Of a stretch of DNA of 55,593 bases, positions 24,746 through 33,900 are shown piece after piece. The notes under the pieces are model-generated. The model was not told the origin of the DNA and searched no databases. It saw only the letters and a list, made by a program, of their open reading frames with translations. The position numbers and the translations under genes are program-made. This DNA is from Pirellulales bacterium (lineage in GTDB: Bacteria; Planctomycetota; Planctomycetia; Pirellulales; JADZDJ01): the NCBI GenBank assembly GCA_020851115.1, contig JADZDJ010000283.1:1-55593 (forward strand), given 5' to 3'. Numbering within the stretch: the stretch's first letter is position 1; every line of letters starts with the position of its first letter.

Positions 24746-26032
24746 ATGATGAAAACTCGAAATGTTTGTGGATCCAGCGATCACGCGATGGCCCGGCGGC
24801 AGTTTTTGGGGGGCGTTGCCTCTGGAATGGTCGTCGGTGGCTTGGGATTGCTTACCCGGCCAGCCTTCTCGGCCCAGCTTTCCAAAGATCAAAAACGGGT
24901 GATCGTCGTGAACATGTTAGGCGGTTTGAGCCAGTTGGAAAGCTGGGATCCAAAGCCAGGAACGGCGACGGGAGGGCCATTTCGCGCGATTTCCACCTCG
25001 GTGCCCGGCATTCACATTGGCGAGTTGTTGCCGCAAACTGCGCAGCAAATGCATCATTTGGCGCTGGTGCGCGCGGTCAATACCCACGAGGACGACCACT
25101 CCAAGGGAAGTTATCTGATGGCGACCGGTCGCCGCCAAACGCCGGCAACCGATTACCCTGAACTTGGCGCGGTCTGCTCGAAGGCACTCTCGCCGGAATC
25201 GCTATCGTTGCCGGGACACATTAAGATCACTCCCGGCGGTGGCGGCGGTCGCGGAAATGATTCCGCCTATTTGGGGCCGAAATTCGCAAGCGTAAGGCTT
25301 GGCAATGGCAATCCACCGCAGAATTCCACGCGGCCAAACGATATTGCCGCCGCAGCCGATGAGGCGCGCCAAGTGTTTCGCCGTCAGGTGAACAGCCAAT
25401 TTTCGCTGCACCGGCGAACCGCAATGACCGACGCCTACACACAAACCTACGAACAGGCGCTCTCGCTGATGGAGTCGCGCGACGTTTTCGACATCGCTAA
25501 AGAACCAGAGAAAGACCGCGATCGGTATGGCCAACACGATTTCGGCCGACACTGTTTGCTCGCACGGCGACTGCTGGAGAACGGCATTCCATTTGTGCAA
25601 GTTGCCCACTCGAACTACGACACGCATAGCGAGAATTTCGATTTTCACCTTGAGCAACTTGGCGAATTCGATCAGGGCTTTGCTTGCCTGGTGGCCGACC
25701 TTGCCGAACGCGGGATGCTGGATAGCACGCTGATCGTGGTGCTCTCGGAGTTCGGCCGGTCGCCGCACATCAACCAGTATTATGGGCGCGACCACTGGTC
25801 GGCCGCCTGGTCGGTGTGCTTGGGTGGTGCCGGAATCCATCGCGGCGCTGTGTACGGCAAGACCAACGAAGACGGCACGAAGATCGTTGATGGGCAAGTT
25901 GACCACGGCAACTTGTTCCACACTTACCTGCGCGCGCTTGGGCTCGATTCGACGGCGTCGTTCGAGGTGGGAGGACGACAATTGCCGATGGCCGACCCGA
26001 TGTCGTCGCCGATCAAAGAGCTACTCACCTAA
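24746..26032 (+). CDS. DUF1501 Tat-secreted protein
   Basis: The 428-residue protein carries a twin-arginine signal, ARRQFLGG at residues 16-23, followed by a Gly-rich hydrophobic run. The mature part has the sulfatase/alkaline-phosphatase-like order of DUF1501: NMLGGLSQLESWDPKP, then HSKGSYLMATGRR, RHCLLARRLLENGIPFV, TLIVVLSEFGRSPHIN, and GRDHWSAAWSVCLGGAGI. DUF1501 genes nearly always sit behind DUF1549/DUF1553 genes in planctomycetes, and this pair shares an operon with a 43-base gap. GGGAGGGG lies before ATG 24746; the next codon is also ATG. Substrate is unknown. Confidence 0.93.
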   Translation: MMKTRNVCGSSDHAMARRQFLGGVASGMVVGGLGLLTRPAFSAQLSKDQKRVIVVNMLGGLSQLESWDPKPGTATGGPFRAISTSVPGIHIGELLPQTAQQMHHLALVRAVNTHEDDHSKGSYLMATGRRQTPATDYPELGAVCSKALSPESLSLPGHIKITPGGGGGRGNDSAYLGPKFASVRLGNGNPPQNSTRPNDIAAAADEARQVFRRQVNSQFSLHRRTAMTDAYTQTYEQALSLMESRDVFDIAKEPEKDRDRYGQHDFGRHCLLARRLLENGIPFVQVAHSNYDTHSENFDFHLEQLGEFDQGFACLVADLAERGMLDSTLIVVLSEFGRSPHINQYYGRDHWSAAWSVCLGGAGIHRGAVYGKTNEDGTKIVDGQVDHGNLFHTYLRALGLDSTASFEVGGRQLPMADPMSSPIKELLT

Positions 26033-26211
26033 AGCCGCGAGCTGTGCGAGATCGGGTGGCTCATCCTGCTGGATCCCTGACGGGAGAGGGAGTGGACGGG
26101 TGGCGCAGATGCGACTCATGCAGGGCATTGCTCCCGTTTGCCATTTTTCTTCCCCGTTCACTCCGGCAACCATTTTGCTGGAGTCAATCACTGGCCAAGG
26201 CGCACAATCCT

Positions 26212-27228
26212 ATGAGTGAATCTCCTCCAGCAGCAGCTAAAGTCGACCCTGTCGCCGCGCATATCTCAGCCGACTGGCAGTACGATAGCCCGCTGATTTC
26301 ATGCCGATTTGATCCGCAAGGTCGTTTTATCTTTTCGACGGCGGAAAACAATCGAGTGCAGCGCTGGAATTTGGCCGACGGCAAGGCGACTGCACTCGAA
26401 GGGCACGAAAGCTGGCCATGGACCATCGGTTTTTCACCCGATGGTGAGACGACGTACACTTCGGGCGCCGATGGGCGGCTGATTTTCTGGCCAACCGCGG
26501 CGGATGCGCCAAAGCCTTTGCGCGCGATCGACGCGCATCACGGCTGGGCCCGTTGCTTGGCCGTCAGCCCCGATGGCAAGCTGATTGCCACGGGCGGCAA
26601 CGACCGGCGAGTGAAACTTTGGAACGCGGCCGACGGCGCGCTCGTGCATGAACTAGTCAAGCACGAGGTGCCCGTCTACAGCGTTTTGTTTCATCCTGCT
26701 GCGAATTGCCTGCTCTCGGGCGACCTGCGCGGCAACGTTCATCAATGGGGCCTGGAAAAAGGGGAATGGCAGCGTTCGTTCGACGCCAAGAAGCTGTATA
26801 CCGAAAACAAAGGACAAAATGCGGAATACGGCGGCGTCCGCACCATGGCGATCAGCGCCGACGGAAAATCGTTCGCCTGCGGCGGCACATTCAACGCCTC
26901 CAATCCGTTTGGCGCTGTGTGCGAGCCGCTGGCACTGCGGTTTGAATGGGAGTCGCAGAAAATCGTCCAGTCGCACATCGCCAAAGACCTGAAGGGGCCT
27001 CTTTGGCGAGTCGTTTTTCACCCCGACGGATTCCTCATCGGCATCTGTGGCGGCTCTGGCGCAAAGCACATTCTGTTTTGGAAGGCCGATCAAGAAGGAG
27101 ACTTCCACCGCTTCGACGTCGTCGCACTACCACGCGACATGGACCTCGACCCGCGCGGCATGCGCCTTGCCTCTGCGCATTACGACCGGCATCTTCGCAT
27201 CACCACCCTTGCAGCGAAGGCGACATAA
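26212..27228 (+). CDS. WD40-repeat protein
   Basis: The 338-residue protein lacks a signal peptide and consists mostly of WD40 blades. The first three are clear: FIFSTAENNRVQRWNLADG, TYTSGADGRLIFWP and IATGGNDRRVKLWNAADG. Later ones are less regular (LSGDLRGNVHQWGLEKG, and FACGGTFNASN). Five to seven blades fit one propeller. WD40 genes often accompany the DUF1549/DUF1501 pair in planctomycetes, so it probably belongs to that transcript despite a 179-base gap. The start at 26212 (MSESPPAAAKV) is chosen because upstream codons look non-coding. Confidence 0.85.
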   Translation: MSESPPAAAKVDPVAAHISADWQYDSPLISCRFDPQGRFIFSTAENNRVQRWNLADGKATALEGHESWPWTIGFSPDGETTYTSGADGRLIFWPTAADAPKPLRAIDAHHGWARCLAVSPDGKLIATGGNDRRVKLWNAADGALVHELVKHEVPVYSVLFHPAANCLLSGDLRGNVHQWGLEKGEWQRSFDAKKLYTENKGQNAEYGGVRTMAISADGKSFACGGTFNASNPFGAVCEPLALRFEWESQKIVQSHIAKDLKGPLWRVVFHPDGFLIGICGGSGAKHILFWKADQEGDFHRFDVVALPRDMDLDPRGMRLASAHYDRHLRITTLAAKAT

Positions 27229-27613
27229 CGGGTAGCCGAGATTGTCCGCGACTGGGCGAACGAAAATTGGTAGGAAATCGGTGCAAGCGGCCTGAAGCCA
27301 GCGTGGAGAAGCCCTTTCGCTTCGGTGCTTGGAACACAATGGTGCTTGGAACACAATGCAAGTGTTTGAAGGTTCTCGTTGGATCGATTCCTCCCAGATT
27401 TGCGCAAGATTTTTTAGTCGGATTTGATGGCCACCCGTTCTTTGATTTTCTCGACGGCGTTTTTAAGCGGGTAGTTTGCGAAGTCGTTCTGGTCGGATTC
27501 CCTGTCGAGATTCGCACGCTTGCTTGGTTGACGGTAGAAAATTCGGCGTTAGAACCGTCGCTGCCGAGTCTCTCTGAGCGGCTGGACGGCAAGATCAATC
27601 GAGCATGTCGCGG
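27229..27613. other. Convergent spacer with a 17-bp tandem duplication
   Basis: No gene is seen between the two convergent genes. GGTGCTTGGAACACAAT occurs twice in direct tandem at 27324-27340 and 27341-27357. Confidence 0.6.
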
Positions 27614-28681
27614 CTATGGATTGTCTCGATCTTCGACGACGTTGCCCTCTTCGTCCCATTCGGTCCAGTGTCCCGTCGGCTTGCCGCGGTAATAGTAGTT
27701 GATCGCCCAGGGAAGACCGTTTTTGTGCCAATAGTCGATTTCACCATGGTACTGATCTTGATAGAAATGCCCGGCAGCGCGCACCTGACCATTGTCATAC
27801 CATTCGGTCCATGCGCCTTCGCGGCGGCCATCGGCGGCATCGGCTGCGAACTTTTTCGTGCCGTTGGGATGAAAAGTGATCTGCTTGCCGTGGGCTTTGC
27901 CGTTGCGGAAATGGCGTTCCGACTTCAAATTATGGTGATCTTCTTCGTCGTACCACTCTTTCATCACTCCTTGTAGCTGGCCGTCGATGAGTTCCATGTG
28001 CAGTTTAGGCTCGCCATCGCGATACCACTCGTCGTAGGTTCCGTTTTCCTTGTCGTTTTTGTAGGTGGTCGCAATCTCTAAATTGCCATTGGAATGCCAC
28101 CGACGATAGTCGCCGTCTTTCTTTCCCGATTTGTAGTTCACGTCGACGTGTGGCTTACCGTCGTCGTACCAGCGGCGTTCTCGGCCATCGACTTCGCCAT
28201 CGCGGTACGTTCGAGCGACTTTGGGATTGCCATTGACGTGCCACTCTTGGTAAGCGCCGTCGAGTTGATTGTCCTTGTAGTTGGCGTCCACGACGGGGTG
28301 CTGCCCAACCCAAGAGCGCGTCTTACCTTCTCGTACGCCGGCACGATAGTGAATTTCACTGGTGCGGTCGCCCGAGTCCGAATAGCGGACTTCGGGGCCT
28401 TCCTTCTTGTCGTTGTGGTAGGCGCCTTCGACTTTCACGGTGCCGCTACGATAAAACTCTCGCCAGGGACCGTCTTTTACACCGTAACGATAGGCGGTCT
28501 CCGAGGTCTTGATGCCACCAACCTGGAAAATCGTTTCCAGGCCGTGTAGCGTCCAGTGGCCACGTGTGTCTTCGGCCATCTCGCGGCGTGCTTTGATCGA
28601 GCCGTCCGCGGCTTTCTCTTCGACAACTTGCTGATCGCCTAAGGCAAAGGCCGTTGCAAAAATCAATACAGCTTTGATCAT
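27614..28681 (-). CDS. YwqK/MORN-variant repeat protein, secreted
   Basis: After a short signal-like start (MIKAVLIFATAFALG), the 355-residue protein is built almost wholly from ~22-residue repeats. Their pattern is DG-x2-x-W-H/Y-x-NG-x5-Y-x-G/D-x2-G, for instance DGAYQEWHVNGNP, DGDYRRWHSNGNL and GAWTEWYDNGQV; I count about eleven units. This is the MORN-like repeat of the YwqK family, named as antitoxins in Bacillus contact-dependent systems but widespread elsewhere. No toxin gene is adjacent, so an antitoxin role is not supported. Start ATG 28681 was chosen for the signal peptide; longer in-frame starts precede it with no ribosome site. Confidence 0.78.
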   Translation of the reverse strand: MIKAVLIFATAFALGDQQVVEEKAADGSIKARREMAEDTRGHWTLHGLETIFQVGGIKTSETAYRYGVKDGPWREFYRSGTVKVEGAYHNDKKEGPEVRYSDSGDRTSEIHYRAGVREGKTRSWVGQHPVVDANYKDNQLDGAYQEWHVNGNPKVARTYRDGEVDGRERRWYDDGKPHVDVNYKSGKKDGDYRRWHSNGNLEIATTYKNDKENGTYDEWYRDGEPKLHMELIDGQLQGVMKEWYDEEDHHNLKSERHFRNGKAHGKQITFHPNGTKKFAADAADGRREGAWTEWYDNGQVRAAGHFYQDQYHGEIDYWHKNGLPWAINYYYRGKPTGHWTEWDEEGNVVEDRDNP

Positions 28682-29011
28682 AGGGTCATTTCGACGGCAA
28701 GAGGGCGGGGAAAGGCCTAAGCTCCACCCAGTCAAGAATGATGCCTTTCCGAGTCGAACCGGTCTGGAGGCAGGGTCGCCCCAACCGCCTGGCAGGCGCG
28801 GCAGGAAGCTCGGACACATCATGGGTGACCGCGCAGAGCACACATCCAATATAACCTGAAAATTCGCCAATGCGACCGATATATTGATCTCTCGCCCACT
28901 CGCGAACTCGTTACGCGGCCTAACCCTTTCGACCAGTGCAAACGGCGAATTCGAGGCTCTCACGTGCCATTTCCATGACTGCCGCGTTGAGTGCGATAGT
29001 TGGATGGCCGA
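28682..29011. other. Spacer without recognised gene
   Basis: These 330 bases between two same-strand genes would hold the YwqK-like gene's promoter. I see no motif worth naming. Confidence 0.4.
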
Positions 29012-30667
29012 TCATTTTCCGCTGCGAAAAGCGTCGAAATATTGTTGCACGTGGTCGCGTTGTTGTCGCGGCAGCCGTTGATCGGTGAGTGGGTCGGACT
29101 GATCGTGCTTGGCGGCTTCGACCTGAGACTTGATGTCTTCCAGCACGGCCCCTTTCACATTGGGTCCATGGACCAGGCCCGTCACGACGGCCGAGCCTTT
29201 GCCGACGCTGGACCGCACGCGCGAGTCATACGTCTTGGATTCTTGCGGGCCTTCTGGGCGCGGCCCCCAGTCGCCTTCGCCGCGGCCAATCCCCTTGCTA
29301 GGCCGGCCTTTGCCGGTTTGGCTAGCCAGCAGACTGCCTTGGCATTCTTTGCACCCTTGACCATCGCAGTGCTTGCAAACCATCGCATTTTTGGCGGCTT
29401 GAATTTCGTCGAGCGCACCATCAAGCATTGCCATCTCGGCGGCTTGCCGTTCCATTTCACCAAGCTGCTTGGCAAGTTCCGCGAGGTTGGCTTGCGTTTT
29501 GGCGCCGTCGCCGTTTTTCATGCACTGAGCGCATTGGCCGAGTTGATTGGCCAATTCCTTCAGAATGTCCATCCGCGGCTTTTGGCCGGCAAACTTGTCG
29601 AGCCGATTTTGAAGTTTTTGCGCAGCCACATGATCGCTCGCCTTCTCCGCGTGTTCCTTTTGTTGCTGAAGCGCCGCTTCAATTTTCTTTTGAGCGTCGG
29701 CCATTTTCTGAAGCGCGCTTTTCATCGCGTTCATCTGGTCGGCCAATGCAATCTGCTTTTCTGGAGCGAGTTTGCTGTTGGCCAGTTGGGCTTTCAGATG
29801 TTCCAGTTCCTGAATCGCCCGCCGAAAATTACCGGTTTTCAATGCTTGAGCCAATTGCTCGGCCGGTCCGCTGGACATGTTTTTCATTTGCGCAAGCTGC
29901 TGTTTTAATCTTTCCCCTGCGGCCAATTTCTCGCGGCGATTTTCGAGTTCCTTGGCCAGGTCGTTTAGCTTCGCAAGTGCCCGATTGCGGTCGCCGTCGC
30001 GTTTCTTGAGATCGCGCGTTCCCTGTTCGAGCTTGTTGAATAGATGCTCTGCTTCCTTCAGCCTTTGTTCGGTCGCCTCCTGCTTGCGATCCGCGAATTT
30101 CTTGGCGAGAGGCTTGATCGATTCGTCGATTTGCTTCTTGACGGCGAGGGCATCGGCTTTGGCCTGGGCTTCAGCCGAACGCTGCGGATTGAAGAAGACA
30201 AATAGCGCGGCCGCCACCGCCGCCGGTACCAGCGGCAACCAACTGTGGCGACCGAGAACGACAGGGAACTTTTCGCCCACGTCGATGCGACCGACTTGTC
30301 GCAGCGTATCGCTGAGCAGCGCCCGACCAAACGGTGTTTCCAGCTCGTCGGTTGCAAGAGCCAGCGAACTGGCGACACGCGATTGCAGTCCAAAGCGACG
30401 ATCGATTTCGAACGCCGCATCGAAGTCGCGCCGGCGGATGATCCAAGTCCAAGCAGTGGCCGCGAGCAGGCCGACGCTCAGCGCGCCACTACTCCACCAC
30501 ATCGCCCACTGATTCGCATCGAGGTCTGGCAGAAACCACTTTTGTACGGCAATGGCCACCGCCGCTGTCATCAGCGTGGCGAAGAGAGTCCAAACCAGCG
30601 TGCCAAAGAACTGCTGCACGACCAATCGACGGCGAGCAATCGCGACCTGGCGACGAAGCGCATCCAT
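29012..30667 (-). CDS. Membrane-anchored coiled-coil protein with DnaJ-like cysteine cluster
   Basis: The 551-residue protein has three hydrophobic segments (about 20-46, 55-80 and 145-165), with the stretch between carrying FDAAFEIDRRFGLQSRVASSLA. A long Lys/Gln/Glu-rich coiled coil follows from ~175 to 425. A CxxC (CAQC) near 380 and the cluster CKHCDGQGCKECQG near 427-440 resemble half of a DnaJ zinc finger. The end is polar and holds a GSAVVTGLVHGPN stretch. Large TM/coiled-coil proteins of this build are common in planctomycetes and unassigned in function. ATG 30667 is preceded by GAGG at six bases. It lies just downstream of uvrA on the same strand, 236 bases away. Confidence 0.72.
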   Translation of the reverse strand: MDALRRQVAIARRRLVVQQFFGTLVWTLFATLMTAAVAIAVQKWFLPDLDANQWAMWWSSGALSVGLLAATAWTWIIRRRDFDAAFEIDRRFGLQSRVASSLALATDELETPFGRALLSDTLRQVGRIDVGEKFPVVLGRHSWLPLVPAAVAAALFVFFNPQRSAEAQAKADALAVKKQIDESIKPLAKKFADRKQEATEQRLKEAEHLFNKLEQGTRDLKKRDGDRNRALAKLNDLAKELENRREKLAAGERLKQQLAQMKNMSSGPAEQLAQALKTGNFRRAIQELEHLKAQLANSKLAPEKQIALADQMNAMKSALQKMADAQKKIEAALQQQKEHAEKASDHVAAQKLQNRLDKFAGQKPRMDILKELANQLGQCAQCMKNGDGAKTQANLAELAKQLGEMERQAAEMAMLDGALDEIQAAKNAMVCKHCDGQGCKECQGSLLASQTGKGRPSKGIGRGEGDWGPRPEGPQESKTYDSRVRSSVGKGSAVVTGLVHGPNVKGAVLEDIKSQVEAAKHDQSDPLTDQRLPRQQRDHVQQYFDAFRSGK

Positions 30668-30903
30668 GGAAGACCTCGATGATTCACGATTTCTCGGCTG
30701 TGCGGCGAACAGCGCCATTATAGCGGAATCGAGGCGGAATTGACGAGCAGTTTTACCAGTGGTCGAGGCAGGGCCGATCGCTTTTGCAATTTTTTGCAAT
30801 TCCGGCAGACTCATGCTAGATTGATGCTCCGGGCCGATGCCGTCACCGAACCCATTGCGACGCGCCTTCGCCCTGCATCGAAGCAGCTTCGTTTTGCCGC
30901 AAA

Positions 30904-33900
30904 CTAAGTTGGCGCGATCGAGCCAGACCGTTTGACAGCGGATGCATGGTGTTGCAGAAATTGAAATAAATCACCGTGGTGCAGATCGTCGTCGGATACA
31001 AATCGCAGTTTGATGACATCGGTGTCAGTTCGGTTTGAGTCAAACTCCGGTTCCTGGCCCAATTCGGCCACTCGCCCCATCGCAAACTGCCCCTTGGGGC
31101 CGCACAGCGCCAGTTCGACCGCCGCGAGTCTCTTCGTCCAAACCCGCGCCCACGGCTCTCGCTGACCCTGGATGAACACTGTCACCGATTGATTGTTGTT
31201 CCACAAGAATTGTGCGTCCGGGGCCGCCGACTGAAGCATTTCAAGCAACTCCTCGAGTACTTCCGGCGGCCAGGCAATCTTCTTACTTGGCGGAAATCCT
31301 TTGCGGATCAAATGCCATTTTCGGCCGAGCACCGTCCACGGCATCACCGACTCTGGGTCCTGCTTGACGCGCTCGGTAATCTTCTTGAAACCTGCGACGG
31401 CTTGCTCAATAAACTGCCAAAATTGCTTGTGATCGATCTCGTCGAGTGCATGAACTCGCAGTTCGATCTCCTGCCAGGGGCCGCGGAGCGTTTTCACTTT
31501 GACTCGCTTGTCTGTTCCATAGACCGGCAAGTCGTGCATTTCGTTCAAGGGCTTCATGCCGAGCTTGTTGATCAGCCCATCGCGACCGAACGTTCCTTTT
31601 GCGACACGGAATTTTAGTTTCACCAGCCACTGCTCGCCGGTGATGGCGTGCAGAAACCAGCCATCCGCTTTCTTTGTCGCACAGATTTCGACGACGCTCC
31701 GATCGTTCCAATTGGTCGGGCTGAACTCGCCCAAGTCGTGAATTCGATCGACAATCCTTTCGAGGACTCGCCCTTCCCAGCGCGCCGGTTCGCCGTTGCG
31801 GCCGACTCGGTCGACCGTGTGCCATTTCCTGCCGTCCGCCTCCCAGGGCATTTGGGCTTCCTTGCCGACCTGATTGATATCCAAGTCGCCAGCGCGCTTC
31901 GCCTCTGTCGCGGCAGGATTGTATGCCTTGCGCTCGACGTAAGGGCCGGCAGCAAGGACTGGGGCTAGAGCGATGGCCGTGTGCGATATCGAGGGTTCGG
32001 GCGCAGACTGCTCTCGATGCTTCCCGGCTTCCGCCTTCCGCCTTCCACCTTCCTTCGGCCGAACCCTGTACCCCGAACCCCAAACCCTGACCACTTCCTC
32101 CGGCGTCCCCTCCGCCACCACATACCCGCCCGCTTCCCCCGCCTCAGGCCCCAAGTCGATGATCCAATCGACCGTCTTAATGACATCAAGATTGTGCTCG
32201 ATCACGACGACCGTGTTTCCCAGATCGACGAGTCGATGCAGCACGTCGAGCAGTTTCCGAATATCGTCGAAATGCAAACCAGTGGTCGGTTCGTCGAGCA
32301 AGTACAGCGTTCGGCCGGTATCGGGCCGACCAAGCTCCGCGGCCAACTTCACACGCTGCGCCTCGCCGCCGGAGAGAGTATGCGCAGGCTGGCCAAGCCG
32401 CAGGTAATCCAGCCCCACGTCGCACAGCGTTTGCAAAATGCGGCGGATTTTCGGAATGTTTTCAAACAGCTTGAGCGCTTTGCCGCAACTCAATCCCAGG
32501 ATGTCGGCAATCGACTGGCCGTGATACGTCACGGCCAGCGTTTCTGGGTTGTATCGCTTGCCGTGACAGATATCGCACTGCACCCAAACATCGGGCAGGA
32601 AGTGCATTTCGATCTTTTTTTCGCCGTTGCCTTCGCATGCCTCGCATCGGCCGCCTGGAGCATTGAAGCTAAACCGCCGCGGCTGATACCCGCGCACCTT
32701 TGCCTCGGGTAATTGCGAAAAAAGTTGCCGGATCAATTCAAACGCGCCCGTGTACGTGGCCGGATTGCTCGTCGGCGTATTCCCCAACGGTTGCTGATCG
32801 ACTTGAATGACTTTGTTGATGAGCTCGATGCCGCGAATTTCATCGTGAATGCCGGGGATCTCCCGCGCCCGGTGCAACGTCCGGGCCAGCGATTTATAGA
32901 GAATATCTTGAATCAGTGAGCTCTTACCGCTTCCGCTGACACCGGTGACCGCGGTCAGTGTTCCGAGCGGAATTCGTGCGGAGATATTGCGGAGGTTGTT
33001 GTGGCGAGCGCCGAGGATCTGGAGGAAGGGCTCAGGGTTCAAGGTTCGAGGTTCAGAAGCCAACGAGTCTTTCGCTCGCTTGCCTTTTTTCGTCCGTTTA
33101 TTTTCCGACATCTCGCTGCCAATTTCAGCTTTCCCCTGCTGAACCCTGAACCCTGAACCCTGAATCCTCCGATGACTCGGCACGGCAATCGCGCTTTTCC
33201 CGCTCAAAAAAGGCCCCGTCACCGAGCCGCGGGCCTTCGCGACTAGCTGTGGCTTGCCGCGGGCGACAATCTCCCCTCCATATTCTCCTGCGCCGGGACC
33301 GAAATCGAGCAATTGATCGGCACTTTCGACCACTTCTCGATCGTGCTCGACGACGAGCAGGGTATTACCGAGGTCGCGCAGTTTCTGTAGCGCCGACAGC
33401 AAGCGCCGATTGTCGCGCGGGTGCAACCCGATGGTCGGCTCATCGAGCACATACAGCACGCCGCACAGGCCGCTGCCAACCTGGCTCGCCAACCGAATCC
33501 GCTGCGCCTCGCCTCCAGAAAGCGTTGGCGCGGGGCGATTCAAACTGAGATATTCAAGGCCGACATCGACTAGAAACTGCGTCCGGTTGCAAATTTCGCG
33601 CAATAGCTCGCCGGCAATTTTCTTTTCCGACCCCGTCGGTTGCCAGTTGTGAAGCTCGTTCAACAATTTCCCCAACGGCAACCGACCCAGATCGTCGATG
33701 GTCTTCCCGCGCAATCGTACTGCCGCGGCCAATTCGTTCAACCGGCTCCCGCCGCACGCCGAACATTCGACATCGTCCGTCAAATGTTCAAGCTGTCCGC
33801 GCATCGCCGGCGACAACCGCGCCGCCTCCTCCAGCGCCGGATACAACCCCTTGTACTGAAATCGAAACGTCGGCACTGCCGATTCTGTTTTCTGCTTTCC

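Noticed and set aside
27614-28681. A toxin-antitoxin pair based on the YwqK similarity
   Set aside because: No polymorphic toxin, LXG or other toxin gene is adjacent.
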